Assembly (NCBI RefSeq): GCF_020099275.1
Contig: NZ_CP083646.1
Coordinates: 1,178,001 to 1,242,000, forward strand
Length of the DNA: 64,000 nt
DNA from: Corynebacterium falsenii
GTDB taxonomy: Bacteria > Actinomycetota > Actinomycetes > Mycobacteriales > Mycobacteriaceae
Reading direction: 5' to 3'
The notes below the pieces were generated by a model. That model saw nothing but the letters and a program-made list of their open reading frames with translations, did not search any database and was not told the DNA's origin. The position numbers and the translations under genes are program-made. Positions 1-9,625 of the stretch are shown here, one piece after another (the stretch's first letter is position 1; each line of letters starts with the position of its first letter).

Positions 1-2
1 GT

Positions 3-2066
3 CGGGTGCAGAACGTTCTCTCCAGCATGGAGGCTGCGTTCATCGACATTGGAACGGGCCGCAATGCTGTGCTCTACGCCGGTGAGATGAACTGGCACTC
101 GCCACACCTGCACACGAAATCGCGCCGCATCGAGTCCGCGCTCAAGGCTGGCGACCAGATCATGGTCCAGGTCATCAAGGACCCGCTGGGCCACAAGGGC
201 GCCCGTCTGACCAACCGCATCAGCTTCGCCGGTCGTTACCTGGTGTACTTCCCGGGCGGCACCACGGCGGGTATCTCCCGCAAGCTGCCCGAGCCCGAGC
301 GCAAGCGCTTGAAGGACATCCTCGCCGACGTCATCCCCGGCGAGGGTGGTGCCATCATCCGCACCGCCGCCGAGAGCGTGTCGGAAGAGCAGATCGCTGC
401 GGACGTCGAGCGCCTGCACAAGCAGTGGGAGCACATCGAGAAGGAAGAGCAGCAGGCCCGCGAGCGCAAGGGCAGCAAGCCCATCACGCTCTACGAAGAG
501 CCGAACATGCTGGTCAAGGTCGTCCGCGACCTGTTCAACGAAGACTTCTCCGAGCTCGTCGTGGAGGGCGCGAAGTCGTGGAAGATCGTCCGCGATTACG
601 TCGGCCGCATGGCTCCGGAGCTGAAGGATCGCGTGGTCAAGTGGGATCCGCGTCAGCACGATGACGAGGACGTCTTCGCCGCTAAGGGGCTTGACGAGCA
701 GCTGGCCAAGGCGCTGTCCCGCAAGGTGTGGCTGCCGTCGGGCGGTTACCTCATCATTGATCGTACTGAGGCCATGACGGTCATCGACGTCAACACTGGT
801 TCCTTCATTGGTTCCGGCGGCAACCTCGAGGAGACCGTTACCCAGAACAACCTCGAGGCCGCCGAGGAGATCGTCCGACAGATGCGCCTGCGCGATCTCG
901 GCGGCATGATCGTGGTGGACTTCATCGACATGGTTCTGGAGGAGAACCAGGATCTGGTGCTGCGCCGCCTCACGGAGTACCTGGGCCGGGACCGCACCCG
1001 TCACAAGGTCAGCGAGGTCACGTCGCTGGGCCTGGTGCAGATGACTCGCAAGCGCCTGGGCACCGGCCTGCTGGAAACCTTCGCTACCACCTGTGAGGCC
1101 TGCGATGGCCGTGGTGTGATCATCCATGCCGATCCTGTGGAGCACACGGATGAGTCGGAGCCCCGCCGCGATCATGGTCACCGCAAGGAGCGTCAGCAGG
1201 CTCGCCGCCAGCGCGATGCTCAGGATGCCAGCCGTCGCACGTCCGGTTCGCATGGCTCTCACGGCTCCGACGAGTCTCACGGTTCGGAGAAGTCGTCGGA
1301 GAAGTCGGAGGATTCGCGCGATAACTCGCAGGGTCAGTCCCGTCGTCGTTCTTCGTCTCGACGCCACAACGATCAGCACACCGATGTCGCCAAGATCGCT
1401 TCTGATGCGCTGCGTACCGCGGCGAAGGAAGATCCCGATGAGCCGTCGGGCTCCGATTATGTGGCCGATGAGGCCGCTGAGTCCCCGTCTCACGAGCAGC
1501 GGGGAACGCGCCGGCGCCGTCGAGTGGTGAATCGGGTCGTTCGTAGCGGCGTCGACGCAAAGGGTGATGACCGCAAGAAGACAGAGAAGGCAGAGAAGAA
1601 GGCCGAGCCGAAGCAGGAGAAGCGGCAGGAGCGTCAGGCTGATGCCCAGACCTCCAACGAGTCCTCCGCAGCCCGCAAGCGGCGCGTGCGGCGTGTGGTG
1701 CGTAAGCGGACGACGGCCACAACGGCCACGACGTCACAGCGCACGACGGGCCAGCGTTCCGCCGGAAGCGCCCAGCGCGCAGCGGTGAAGGGGTCGCAGC
1801 AATCCCGCGAGGAGTTCGAGAACTCGCCGCGCCGCAAGCGCGCGACGCGCGGCAATTCTCGCTCGGACGTGCCGCCGCAGGACCAGGGCGACCAGGCTCC
1901 GCAACGGCAGCGGGGAAACAAGGCTGCGCAGGCTTCCGGCGCCAAGCAGGGGAGCCGTGACAACCGCGGTAACCGCGACAGCCAGGACAACCGCAGCAAC
2001 CGGAATGGCCGCGGTGGCTCCCGCAGCCGGGGTCGGCGAGTGGTGCGTTCGCGCCACGACCGGTAG
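3..2066 (+). CDS. rne: Ribonuclease E/G, 5'-truncated by the window edge
   Basis: Endoribonuclease for mRNA decay and rRNA processing. The frame is open at the left edge, so the N-terminus lies outside the window; 687 residues are visible. They start inside the S1 RNA-binding domain (SSMEAAFIDIGTGRNAVLY). The DNase I-like catalytic part follows, with the metal-binding aspartates in VIDVNTG (about residue 261) and VVDFIDM (about 305), and the zinc-link cysteines in TCEACDGRG (about 363-366). The last 300 or so residues are a low-complexity Arg/Ser/Gln/Asp tail typical of actinobacterial RNase E scaffolds, with SHGSHGS and SSEKSE repeats. It is followed by a hairpin and then rplU-rpmA, the usual actinobacterial order. 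The large minus-strand frames across the tail are compositional shadows. Confidence 0.96.
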   Translation, partial: RVQNVLSSMEAAFIDIGTGRNAVLYAGEMNWHSPHLHTKSRRIESALKAGDQIMVQVIKDPLGHKGARLTNRISFAGRYLVYFPGGTTAGISRKLPEPERKRLKDILADVIPGEGGAIIRTAAESVSEEQIAADVERLHKQWEHIEKEEQQARERKGSKPITLYEEPNMLVKVVRDLFNEDFSELVVEGAKSWKIVRDYVGRMAPELKDRVVKWDPRQHDDEDVFAAKGLDEQLAKALSRKVWLPSGGYLIIDRTEAMTVIDVNTGSFIGSGGNLEETVTQNNLEAAEEIVRQMRLRDLGGMIVVDFIDMVLEENQDLVLRRLTEYLGRDRTRHKVSEVTSLGLVQMTRKRLGTGLLETFATTCEACDGRGVIIHADPVEHTDESEPRRDHGHRKERQQARRQRDAQDASRRTSGSHGSHGSDESHGSEKSSEKSEDSRDNSQGQSRRRSSSRRHNDQHTDVAKIASDALRTAAKEDPDEPSGSDYVADEAAESPSHEQRGTRRRRRVVNRVVRSGVDAKGDDRKKTEKAEKKAEPKQEKRQERQADAQTSNESSAARKRRVRRVVRKRTTATTATTSQRTTGQRSAGSAQRAAVKGSQQSREEFENSPRRKRATRGNSRSDVPPQDQGDQAPQRQRGNKAAQASGAKQGSRDNRGNRDSQDNRSNRNGRGGSRSRGRRVVRSRHDR

Positions 2067-2072
2067 GAGCCG

Positions 2073-2119
2073 GGCCTGGCGGTAACTCACGTCCATGGGA
2101 TTTGGAGTTACGCCAGGCC
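2073..2119 (+). terminator. Terminator-like hairpin after rne
   Basis: Arms at 2073-2088 and 2105-2119 pair over 15 bases with one bulged G; the loop is 16 bases. It begins six bases after the rne stop codon. No T-run follows, so it resembles the U-poor hairpins common at actinobacterial gene ends. It could instead protect the mRNA 3' end. Confidence 0.6.
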
Positions 2120-2144
2120 AGCGGGTAGTCTTGAGCAGTCGCTG

Positions 2145-2173
2145 TTCAATTCGCTGGTGACTTGGCTTAACAT
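2145..2173 (+). promoter_or_regulatory. Candidate promoter for rplU-rpmA
   Basis: TTCAAT at 2145-2150 and TAACAT at 2168-2173 are 17 bases apart, which fits a housekeeping-sigma promoter of moderate quality. It would give a leader of about 200 bases before rplU. This rests on hexamer matching only. Confidence 0.4.
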
Positions 2174-2185
2174 GCGCAGGTCACG

Positions 2186-2253
2186 GCACCGCATCGGTGC
2201 TCATCGCCCAGGCCCGCGACAGCTTCACACCGAAGCTGGAAACCGGGTTCCGG
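2186..2253 (+). promoter_or_regulatory. Structured leader of rplU-rpmA (three short hairpins)
   Basis: Three compact hairpins follow one another in the 313-base gap between rne and rplU. They are GCACCG/CGGTGC (2186-2200, loop of 3), CAGCTTC/GAAGCTG (2220-2238, loop of 5) and CCGG/CCGG (2243-2253, loop of 3). Such a leader could bind a ribosomal protein for autoregulation, as is known for other r-protein operons, but no named motif was recognised. The rest of the gap holds no gene. Confidence 0.4.
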
Positions 2254-2379
2254 AGCTAGATGCGAGTTGGACGCAGTGAAAGCAAACAAGTAAGTCCAGT
2301 CAGGATGCTCACGCCCTTCGCGTACACGGTAGGTCGGGAGCTGCCTGAGCCGATATGAGAAATAAAGGGGTAGCCCTAC

Positions 2380-2682
2380 ATGTACGCGATCGTCAAGACC
2401 GGCGGCAAGCAGTACAAGGTTGCCGAAGGTGACCTCGTCAAGGTCGAGAAGATCGAGGGTGAGCCAGGTTCGTCCGTGGCTCTCACCCCGGTTCTCGTCG
2501 TCGACGGCGCTGATGTCACCTCCGGTGACAAGCTGGCCAACGCCAGCGTGAACGCTGAGATCGTAGAGCACGTTCGTGGACCGAAGATCCGCGGCATGCA
2601 CTACCGCAACAAGACCGGATACAAGCGCCGCTTCGGCCACCGTCAGGCCCTCACGGTCCTGAAGGTCACCGGTATCAAGTAA
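2380..2682 (+). CDS. rplU: 50S ribosomal protein L21
   Basis: L21 binds 23S rRNA in the large subunit. The 100-residue length is normal. The family N-terminus [14 protein letters not shown] and the conserved C-terminal part with YKRRFGHRQ are clear. The purine-rich stretch AAAGGGG lies about 8 bases before the ATG. rpmA begins 56 bases downstream and the two form the standard L21-L27 operon. Confidence 0.98.
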   Translation: MYAIVKTGGKQYKVAEGDLVKVEKIEGEPGSSVALTPVLVVDGADVTSGDKLANASVNAEIVEHVRGPKIRGMHYRNKTGYKRRFGHRQALTVLKVTGIK

Positions 2683-2738
2683 ACTACCGAGACACCTCGA
2701 AGAGTTTCGAGAAATCTTCCTGAAGGAGGGAGAGACTA

Positions 2739-3020
2739 ATGGCACACAAGAAGGGTGCTTCTAGCTCCAACAACGGTCGTGACTCCGAGTCCAAGCGTCT
2801 CGGTGTGAAGCGTTTCGGCGGCCAGCAGGTCAAGGCCGGCGAGATCCTGATCCGTCAGCGCGGCACTTCTTTCCACCCCGGCGAGAACGTCGGCCGTGGC
2901 GGCGACGATACCCTGTTCGCCCTCAAGGCTGGCGCTGTGCAGTTCTCTACCAAGCGCAAGCGTCGCATGGTTAACATCGTTGAGAACGCTACCGAGACCA
3001 ACGAGACCGTAGAGGCCTAA
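2739..3020 (+). CDS. rpmA: 50S ribosomal protein L27
   Basis: L27 contacts the peptidyl-transferase centre. The N-terminus [20 protein letters not shown] is typical of the form that needs no protease trimming. The 93 residues include a short Glu/Thr-rich C-terminal tail. A strong ribosome binding site, GAAGGAGGG, precedes the ATG. The gene is co-transcribed with rplU and ends in a clear terminator at 3051-3099. Confidence 0.98.
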   Translation: MAHKKGASSSNNGRDSESKRLGVKRFGGQQVKAGEILIRQRGTSFHPGENVGRGGDDTLFALKAGAVQFSTKRKRRMVNIVENATETNETVEA

Positions 3021-3050
3021 GAGGAATCTGTTTTAGGCTTTTGCCACTAA

Positions 3051-3099
3051 CCCCGCGGAAGCACCGGCTGTTTGTAGGCTAGTGCCCGCGGGGTTTTCT
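3051..3099 (+). terminator. Rho-independent terminator of rplU-rpmA
   Basis: The arms CCCCGCGG (3051-3058) and CCGCGGGG (3086-3093) pair perfectly and are followed by TTTTCTC. The loop is 27 bases. It separates the ribosomal operon from obg. Confidence 0.8.
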
Positions 3100-3177
3100 C
3101 ATGACATCATGAGCGCTTAACAGCGTGAACTACCCTGGTTGGTGACCCAACCGGATCTACCCAGAAAGGACGAACGG

Positions 3178-4704
3178 ATGCCTCAATTCGTGGACCGCGT
3201 GGTGCTGCACCTGCAAGCAGGTGACGGCGGACATGGCTGTTCCTCCGTGCGTCGAGAAAAGTTCGTTCCCTTGGGCGGACCGGATGGCGGCAACGGCGGA
3301 CACGGTGGCGACATCGTGCTGGAAGTTTCCCCCCAAGTCCATACGCTGCTGGACTTCCACTTCCACCCGCACATCAAGGCTCAGCGCGGCAACAACGGTG
3401 CTGGTGACCACCGGCACGGCGCCCGTGGCGAGGACCTTGTGCTCGAAGTGCCCGAGGGCACCGTGGTGCTCGACGACAAGGGCAACGTGCTGGCCGACCT
3501 CATGGGTAAGGGCACGCGGATGATCGTGGCCGAGGGTGGCCACGGTGGCCTGGGCAATGCGGCCCTGGCCTCCAAGAGTCGCAAGGCTCCCGGTTTTGCT
3601 CTGCTTGGCGAACCGGGCGAGGCCAAGGACATCACCCTGGAACTGAAGTCCATGGCAGACGTGGGCCTGGTCGGCTTCCCCTCGGCGGGCAAGAGCTCGC
3701 TCGTGTCCGTGCTGTCCGCGGCGAAGCCGAAGATCGCGGACTACCCGTTTACCACCCTGGTCCCCAACCTGGGCGTGGTCACCGTGGGGCACGAGGTCTT
3801 TACCATCGCCGATGTGCCGGGGCTGATTCCCGGCGCCAGCGAAGGCAAGGGCCTGGGCCTAGACTTCCTCCGCCACATCGAGCGCACCGCTGTGCTCGCG
3901 CACGTCGTCGATGCCGCCAACATGGAGGCCGACCGCAACCCCGTGGCGGATATCAAGGCGCTAGAACACGAGCTGGCGAACTACCAGACCGAACTGGCCA
4001 CCGACTCCGGCTTGGGTGATCTGCGGGAACGCCCGCGCGTGATCATCCTCAACAAGATGGACGTGCCTGATGCCGAGGACATGGCGGACCTGCAGGAAGA
4101 AGAGCTCAAGGAGTTCGGCTGGCCCATCTTCCGCATCTCCACCGTGGCGCACTTGGGCCTCAACGAGCTCAAGTACGCCCTAGCAGACATCGTCAAGAAG
4201 CACCGCAAGGACAACCCGCCGACCTCCACCGCGTCCACGGTCATCACACCGCAGTCCGTGACACCCAAGGGCAAGCGCAACAACCGCGGTGGGCGCTTCG
4301 CCGAGTTCGAGGTCGCCCGCGATCCTGAGTCCGCGGATGGCTTCATTGTGACCGGCGACAAGCTCAACCGGTGGATCCGCCAGACCGACTTCGAAAACGA
4401 CGAGGCCGTGGGCTACCTGGCCGACCGCCTAGCCAAGGCCGGTGTGGAAGAGGAACTCTACAAGGCCGGTGCCCAGGCTGGTTCGGAAGTCACCATCGGA
4501 GACATCACCTTCGAATGGGACCCGCAGACCGCCGCTGGCGTAGACGTGACCCGAACGGGCCGCGGCACCGATGCCCGCCTGGAGCAGAACACCCGCGCCA
4601 CCCCAGAGCAGCGTAAGCGCGCCTCCCAGGCTCGCCGCGGCCTGATCGATGAGTTCGATTACGGCGATGGGGAAGAGGCCGACACCGAGCGCTGGCAGGG
4701 ATAG
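3178..4704 (+). CDS. obgE: Obg family GTPase (ribosome assembly, stress control)
   Basis: A 508-residue GTPase that associates with the 50S subunit. The glycine-rich Obg fold occupies about residues 1-155 ([20 protein letters not shown]). The G domain shows [25 protein letters not shown] and NKMD. A C-terminal OCT domain runs from about 350 to 430, followed by a charged tail. The frame is open to a GTG at 3139, but the ATG at 3178 is chosen because AGAAAGGA lies seven bases upstream and the protein then starts with [20 protein letters not shown], as in the family. Confidence 0.97.
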   Translation: MPQFVDRVVLHLQAGDGGHGCSSVRREKFVPLGGPDGGNGGHGGDIVLEVSPQVHTLLDFHFHPHIKAQRGNNGAGDHRHGARGEDLVLEVPEGTVVLDDKGNVLADLMGKGTRMIVAEGGHGGLGNAALASKSRKAPGFALLGEPGEAKDITLELKSMADVGLVGFPSAGKSSLVSVLSAAKPKIADYPFTTLVPNLGVVTVGHEVFTIADVPGLIPGASEGKGLGLDFLRHIERTAVLAHVVDAANMEADRNPVADIKALEHELANYQTELATDSGLGDLRERPRVIILNKMDVPDAEDMADLQEEELKEFGWPIFRISTVAHLGLNELKYALADIVKKHRKDNPPTSTASTVITPQSVTPKGKRNNRGGRFAEFEVARDPESADGFIVTGDKLNRWIRQTDFENDEAVGYLADRLAKAGVEEELYKAGAQAGSEVTIGDITFEWDPQTAAGVDVTRTGRGTDARLEQNTRATPEQRKRASQARRGLIDEFDYGDGEEADTERWQG

Positions 4705-4726
4705 ACCACACTCACCGTGCGATGTG

Positions 4727-4751
4727 ATTACTGCAACTAACATGCAGTGAT
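4727..4751 (+). terminator. Possible obg terminator hairpin
   Basis: ATTACTGCA (4727-4735) pairs with TGCAGTGAT (4743-4751) with one G-U pair and a 7-base loop. It lies 22 bases after the obg stop codon. No T-run follows, so it may instead be an operator for proB. Confidence 0.35.
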
Positions 4752-4789
4752 AGCTGCCCAGATGAGGTCACGCTGGCATACTAGTGGGC

Positions 4790-6127
4790 ATGTCCACATC
4801 GAATTCCGACAAAGACGGCGTGCCCTACGATTCAGCACAGTCCGGCCTCGTGTATGCCGGACCGGCTGAGATAAGCCCGGAGATCTACCCGCCCGTGCCG
4901 AATTACGGCACGCGGCCGGTGCACGAGCCGGGCCCAGTGGTACCCGCCACGAGCGTGGAATTTCCCGAGCCACAGGCGGATCCAGATGACCCCGCGATGG
5001 GGCACAGCTCCGACGTACGCGGTGACCTGGCTCACGCCCGCCGACTGGTGGTAAAGATCGGATCGTCCTCGCTGACGAACGACGATGGATTGGTTGACCC
5101 AGCCCGCATTGACATGATCGCCGACGCCCTCGAGGCCCGCATGGCCCGCGGAACGGACGTCATCGTGGTGTCCTCCGGTGCCGTGGCCTGCGGCATGGGC
5201 CCGCTGGAGCTCAGCCAGCGCCCCACCGACCTGGCCACCAAGCAGGCCGCCGCCTCCGTGGGACAGGTGCTGCTCGCACAGGAATGGGCCCGTAGCTTCG
5301 CACGCTATGGCCGCACCATCGGCCAGGTGCTTCTCACCGCCTCCGATGCGGCGCAGCGCGACCGCGCCCGCAACGCCCAGCGCACCATCGACCGTCTCCG
5401 CCAGCTCAAGGCGGTGCCGATCGTCAACGAAAACGACACGGTGGCCACATCGGAGATGCGCTTCGGCGACAACGACCGCCTCGCGGCCCTGGTATCCCAC
5501 CTAGCCTACGCCGATGCGTGTGTGTTGCTCTCTGATGTTGACGGCCTCTACGACCGCAACCCTGCTGAGCCCGACGCCAACTTCATCCCCGAAGTGAAGT
5601 CCGCCAAGGACCTGCGTGGCGTGGTCGCCGGCGACGGTGGCCGTCTGGGTACCGGCGGCATGGCCGCCAAGGTCTCTGCCGCTCGTCTGGCCTCGCGCGC
5701 CGGCGTGCCGGTGCTGCTGACCTCCACGGAGAACATTGGTGCGGCGCTCGATACTGCCCAGGTCGGCACCTGTTTCTGGCCGGATCGCGATCGCCTGGGT
5801 GCCTGGAAGTTCTGGGTGCTCTACGCCGCTGATTCCCACGGTCGTGTTCATCTCGACGACGGAGCAGTCCGCGCTGTCACTGAGGGCCATAAGTCCTTGC
5901 TGGCCGTGGGCATCACGGACGTGGAGGGAGACTTCTCCCAGGGCGACATTGTTGACATCGTCAACTCCGACGGCGCCCTGGTGGGCCGTGGCGAGGTGGC
6001 CTACGATTCCACGATGCTCCAGGGCATGATCGGCCAGCCCACCAAGGAGCTGCCGGACTTCGCCCGCCGCCCTGTCATCCACGCGGACTACATGTCGCAC
6101 TACTCCAACCGCGCTTCGCTGCGCTAG
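4790..6127 (+). CDS. proB: Glutamate 5-kinase with N-terminal extension
   Basis: First step of proline synthesis: ATP-dependent phosphorylation of glutamate. The amino-acid kinase domain begins at [11 protein letters not shown] and contains [10 protein letters not shown] and [14 protein letters not shown]-terminal PUA domain covers about the last 100 residues. The kinase fold is preceded by about 80 acidic, Pro-rich residues not found in typical ProB. CATACT ends seven bases before the ATG at 4790, which suggests a leaderless transcript from there. An in-frame ATG at 4997, a few residues before the kinase fold, is the main alternative start. proA follows after 130 bases. Confidence 0.93.
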   Translation: MSTSNSDKDGVPYDSAQSGLVYAGPAEISPEIYPPVPNYGTRPVHEPGPVVPATSVEFPEPQADPDDPAMGHSSDVRGDLAHARRLVVKIGSSSLTNDDGLVDPARIDMIADALEARMARGTDVIVVSSGAVACGMGPLELSQRPTDLATKQAAASVGQVLLAQEWARSFARYGRTIGQVLLTASDAAQRDRARNAQRTIDRLRQLKAVPIVNENDTVATSEMRFGDNDRLAALVSHLAYADACVLLSDVDGLYDRNPAEPDANFIPEVKSAKDLRGVVAGDGGRLGTGGMAAKVSAARLASRAGVPVLLTSTENIGAALDTAQVGTCFWPDRDRLGAWKFWVLYAADSHGRVHLDDGAVRAVTEGHKSLLAVGITDVEGDFSQGDIVDIVNSDGALVGRGEVAYDSTMLQGMIGQPTKELPDFARRPVIHADYMSHYSNRASLR

Positions 6128-6159
6128 ATCCTGGGCTAGATCCCGGGCAAGATCCTGCG
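6124..6159 (+). repeat. Three 12-base tandem units at the proB end
   Basis: CTAGATCCTGGG, CTAGATCCCGGG and CAAGATCCTGCG lie head to tail, beginning in the last bases of proB. They look like slippage copies. The rest of the 130-base gap before proA holds only the proA promoter. Confidence 0.7.
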
Positions 6160-6220
6160 CCAGCGCCTACGCGAATTCGCCACAACGGCTCCCCATCAGC
6201 GAGATACACCACAGCAGGGC

Positions 6221-6249
6221 TGCGAAGTCTCCCCGCTGTTCCGTATCAT
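6221..6249 (+). promoter_or_regulatory. Promoter of proA, probably leaderless
   Basis: TATCAT at 6244-6249 is a good -10 hexamer and ends eight bases before the proA ATG, so transcription should start at or within a base of that A. TGCGAA at 6221-6226 is a weak -35 at a 17-base distance. No Shine-Dalgarno sequence precedes the gene. Confidence 0.6.
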
Positions 6250-6257
6250 GGGGTGAC

Positions 6258-7571
6258 ATGACTGAGACGACTGAGACTAACGACACTCTGAACGACAACC
6301 TAACCCCAGAGCGCCAAGCCGAGCGAGACGAGGTTCTCGCCAAGGCCCGCAAGGCCAAGGAGGTTAGCCAGACTGTCCTGTTGTCCACGGAGCAGAAGAA
6401 CAACCTGCTCGCCGCCGCAGCAGACGCACTTGTTCTCAACGCAGAAGCGATCATCGAACAGAACAAGCTAGACCTCGAGGCAGGCAAGGAGCGCGGCTTC
6501 GCCGACTCCCTCCTGGACCGCCTGAGCCTCGACGAAGAGCGCATCAACGGCATCGCCGGTGGTCTGCGCCAGGTGATCGGCCTGTCTGATCCCGTCGGCG
6601 AGATCGTGCGCGGTAGCACCCGCCCCAACGGCTTGCGGATGAAGCAGGTGCGCGTGCCCCTCGGCGTGATGGGCATGGTGTACGAGGCACGGCCCAACGT
6701 GACCGTCGATGCCTTCGGCCTAGCCGTGAAGTCTGGCAACGTGCCCCTGCTGCGTGGTTCAAAGTCCGCCCGCCACACCAACGAGATCCTCGTGCGCATC
6801 CTCCAGGATGTCGCCGAGTCGGAGGGCCTGCCCCGCGAGCTCGTGCAGCTGCTGCCCTGCGATACTCACGATTCCGTCCAGGACCTCATCACTGCCCGCG
6901 GTCTCGTTGACCTCGTGATCCCCCGCGGTGGTGCTGGCCTCATCAACGCCGTGGTGCTCGGTGCGACCGTGCCGACCATCGAAACGGGCACCGGCAACTG
7001 CCACTTCTACGTGGACAAGTCCGCCAAGATCGACCAGGCTATCGAGCTGGTCCTCAACGGCAAGACTCGCCGACCCTCCGTGTGCAACGCCACCGAGGTT
7101 GTCCTGCTGGACAAGGCGCAGCCGGATGAGGACAAGAAGCGCGTGCTCTCGGCCATCCAGGAAGCTGGAGTCACGCTGCACGGCAACACCTCCGAGCTCG
7201 AGGGACTGGCCGACAACGTTGTCCAGGCCGAGGAGTCTGACTGGACCGACGAGTACTTGAGCCTCGACATCACGGTGGGCCTCGTCGATGGCGTGGAAGG
7301 AGCCGTGAAGCACATCAACACCTACGGCACCAGCCACACCGAGGGCATCGCCGCCCAGGACTACTCCACGACCTCCTACTTTGAGACCTTCGTGGATGCC
7401 GCAGCCGTCTCCATCAACACCTCCACCGCGTGGACCGATGGCGAGATGTTCGGCTTCGGCGCGGAGATCGGCATCTCCACCCAGAAGCTGCACGCCCGCG
7501 GCCCCATGGGCCTGCCGGAGCTGACCTCCACCAAGTGGGTCATCAACGGTGACGGCCAGGTGCGCCCCTAG
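6258..7571 (+). CDS. proA: Gamma-glutamyl phosphate reductase
   Basis: Reduces glutamyl 5-phosphate to the semialdehyde with NADPH, the step after ProB. The 437-residue length is normal. Family motifs include YEARPNVTVDAFGLAVKSGN and the catalytic cysteine in RRPSVCNATE. About 20 extra charged residues precede the domain. The start is supported by the TATCAT hexamer immediately upstream. The gene converges on the YwiC-like gene, with only 12 bases between the two stop codons. Confidence 0.97.
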   Translation: MTETTETNDTLNDNLTPERQAERDEVLAKARKAKEVSQTVLLSTEQKNNLLAAAADALVLNAEAIIEQNKLDLEAGKERGFADSLLDRLSLDEERINGIAGGLRQVIGLSDPVGEIVRGSTRPNGLRMKQVRVPLGVMGMVYEARPNVTVDAFGLAVKSGNVPLLRGSKSARHTNEILVRILQDVAESEGLPRELVQLLPCDTHDSVQDLITARGLVDLVIPRGGAGLINAVVLGATVPTIETGTGNCHFYVDKSAKIDQAIELVLNGKTRRPSVCNATEVVLLDKAQPDEDKKRVLSAIQEAGVTLHGNTSELEGLADNVVQAEESDWTDEYLSLDITVGLVDGVEGAVKHINTYGTSHTEGIAAQDYSTTSYFETFVDAAAVSINTSTAWTDGEMFGFGAEIGISTQKLHARGPMGLPELTSTKWVINGDGQVRP

Positions 7572-7583
7572 GCCAACGCAGCC

Positions 7584-8558
7584 CTAGGCCACCAACGCCA
7601 CCGCTGCGGCCAGCACGCACAGCGGAACTTCATAGATCCCCACGCGCTTGGGCGTCCAGGCGCGTGGGTTTTTGTGTGCCAGCCGGGGGATTACTACCGC
7701 CCGCGCACACGCCGCAGCCATCATGAGGATCAGCACCGCCGCCGAGACCCATAACCGGATGCTGGAATGGGTGCCTGGGGGTGGCGTCGAACCAACAAGA
7801 AAGACCAACGCCCACACCGCGACCACGGACACGACAAGCGCCACCGCGTGATAGCCCACCGAGACCCGATAAAATTGCGGGTTGTTCTTCTCCCGAATCA
7901 TGGTCTTGACGTAGAAGATCGTTCCCACGAAATACAGCACCATGCCCACCGTGGCCCACCACATACCCAGCCACGCCGGATGCACGCGCAGCGCCTCCAT
8001 GTCTGGGTGGAACGCGGGCGTGAGATCCACCGACGTGGCAACCACCGGCAGCATCAACGCGCTGGCCAGCGTGGCGGACACCCCGGAGGCCACACTGCGC
8101 GGACGATTCCGATAAACCTCCCACACCGCCACCGCGATCAACGGCACAAACGCCACTGCCCACCACAGCAGCGACGGGCGCGCCACCACCGCGATCAGCA
8201 CACACAGCGCCGCGATGGCGCCGTAGACCACCATTGGCTTGGCGTAGCTGGCCTTGCGCTGTGGATTGCGAGCCTTCCACCACAGACCGGCGGCGAAGAA
8301 CGAGAAATAGCCCACGAACCATGCCACCGGCAGCGCCACGAGCGTGACCCATTGGCGCGCCCCCAACTCCGCGGCGTTGGTGATCGCCACGACCCACCCG
8401 GTGATGATCGGCACTACCAGCATGGCCCACGCACCGTGTTGATTCGGCACCCACGGGTTGACTCCGCCGGCACGAGAGGTGCGTGTGGGGCGTGTCGGCG
8501 GCTTTCGTCGTGACGCCACCGTGGTCTTCGCCCGGGAGGTGGTCTGGGGTGCATCCAT
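7584..8558 (-). CDS. YwiC-like family integral membrane protein
   Basis: A 324-residue membrane protein of unknown function. After a basic N-terminal stretch of about 38 residues, the family signature NQHGAWAMLVVP appears. About eight hydrophobic segments follow to the C-terminus. AAGGACAAGAGG precedes the ATG. It is transcribed alone, convergent with proA and divergent from nadD. Its minus-strand stop lies in CCTAGG, a sequence that also occurs at the proA stop. Confidence 0.85.
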   Translation of the reverse strand: MDAPQTTSRAKTTVASRRKPPTRPTRTSRAGGVNPWVPNQHGAWAMLVVPIITGWVVAITNAAELGARQWVTLVALPVAWFVGYFSFFAAGLWWKARNPQRKASYAKPMVVYGAIAALCVLIAVVARPSLLWWAVAFVPLIAVAVWEVYRNRPRSVASGVSATLASALMLPVVATSVDLTPAFHPDMEALRVHPAWLGMWWATVGMVLYFVGTIFYVKTMIREKNNPQFYRVSVGYHAVALVVSVVAVWALVFLVGSTPPPGTHSSIRLWVSAAVLILMMAAACARAVVIPRLAHKNPRAWTPKRVGIYEVPLCVLAAAVALVA

Positions 8559-8667
8559 GCCTCTTGTCCTTACGCGTTCGTGTCCACTGCGGTAGCAGAC
8601 CTGATGAAACCTACTCGTGTGATCTCGGCGGGGCGCTGCTGTGAGACAATGTCATGCAGTGTCGGCT

Positions 8668-8737
8668 AGTTCCAACTAGGGCCAGTCGGTGCCAGCCAGT
8701 TCCAACTAGGGCCAGTCGGTGCCAGCCAGTGCCAGCC
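8668..8737. repeat. 30-base tandem duplication plus 10-base remnant
   Basis: Two identical 30-base units (8668-8697 and 8698-8727) begin AGTTCCAACTAGG. They are followed by AGTGCCAGCC, a shortened copy of the unit. The array lies between the divergent YwiC-like gene and nadD and codes for nothing recognisable. There are no spacers, so it is not a CRISPR array. Confidence 0.9.
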
Positions 8738-8813
8738 ACGGGGAACGCCGCGAGTTAGGATTCCCTATATTTGACTGTAAATGATTGCCCGCCAGCGACA
8801 AAGGATGTGTGAC

Positions 8814-9440
8814 GTGAAAGCCAAGAGAATCGGGATTATGGGTGGAACCTTCGATCCCATTCACAATGGTCACCTCGTGGCGGGCAGCGAAGTGGCTGAA
8901 ATATTCGACCTCGACGTCGTGTACTTTGTGCCTACCGGCCACCCGTGGCAGAAGAAAGACAAAAAGGTTTCCGCAGCCGAGGACCGCTACCTGATGACGG
9001 TGATCGCCACGGCATCCAACCCGCGGTTCCTGGTCTCGCGAGTAGATATCGACCGCGAGGGGGACACGTACACGGTCGATACGCTCCACGACATGCGCAA
9101 GCAATTCCCCGATGACGAGCTGTTCTTCATCACGGGCGCGGATGCGCTGGAGAAGATCATCACGTGGCGTGACTGGGAATCCATGTTCGACTTGGCCCAC
9201 TTCGTGGGAGTGACCCGGCCGGGGTACGAATTGCCCGTACCCGGCGGGGACAGCGAGGCCGACCTCGGGCCGCTGCAACGAGAGGTGGATGCCGGGCGGT
9301 TGTCTCTGGTGGATATCCCGGCCATGGCGATCAGTTCCACGGATATCCGCCGCCGCGCGGAGGAGGGGCGGCCCGTGTGGTACCTCGTGCCCGAGGGCGT
9401 GGTGCAATACATCACGAAACACGGTATGTACCTGCGGTAG
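8814..9440 (+). CDS. nadD: Nicotinate-nucleotide adenylyltransferase
   Basis: Converts nicotinate mononucleotide to deamido-NAD in NAD synthesis. The nucleotidyltransferase motifs [11 protein letters not shown] and ISSTDIRRR are present, and the 208-residue length is normal. The frame is open from an ATG at 8781, but the GTG at 8814 is preferred because AAAGGA (8800-8805) lies eight bases upstream and the protein then starts [11 protein letters not shown]. With rsfS, gpgP and degV it forms the conserved actinobacterial block known from Mycobacterium. Confidence 0.95.
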   Translation: MKAKRIGIMGGTFDPIHNGHLVAGSEVAEIFDLDVVYFVPTGHPWQKKDKKVSAAEDRYLMTVIATASNPRFLVSRVDIDREGDTYTVDTLHDMRKQFPDDELFFITGADALEKIITWRDWESMFDLAHFVGVTRPGYELPVPGGDSEADLGPLQREVDAGRLSLVDIPAMAISSTDIRRRAEEGRPVWYLVPEGVVQYITKHGMYLR

Positions 9441-9462
9441 TGCTGCGGTAGGCTAGAGCTGT

Positions 9463-9507
9463 TGTGTTCCTGAGTTTCGCTGTGCCTTCTGTGCCTTCTG
9501 GACCTTC
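9463..9507. repeat. 9-base tandem array before rsfS
   Basis: Five consecutive 9-base units: TGTGTTCCT, GAGTTTCGC, TGTGCCTTC, TGTGCCTTC and TGGACCTTC. The last three are nearly identical. The array is noncoding, in the 185-base gap between nadD and rsfS. Confidence 0.75.
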
Positions 9508-9625
9508 AGCACATTTCGTGCTGACTGCGCTATCAGGGAGATCGCCCGAGATTGCGCACCAGCGAGCCAGGAGCGACCAAAACCCAAGATTCACCCACCC
9601 CTTCAGCATGTGAAAGGCTGACCAT

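Noticed and set aside
1120..2096. Long minus-strand open frames across the rne 3' part
   Set aside because: They lie opposite a strongly biased Arg/Ser-rich tail of a real gene and show no family features; such shadows are expected in GC-rich DNA.
7780..7800. tRNA T-arm-like sequence GGCGTCGAACC
   Set aside because: It lies inside the YwiC-like coding region and no acceptor or anticodon stem can be formed around it.
8668..8737. CRISPR array
   Set aside because: The 30-base copies are contiguous with no spacers, and no cas genes are present.
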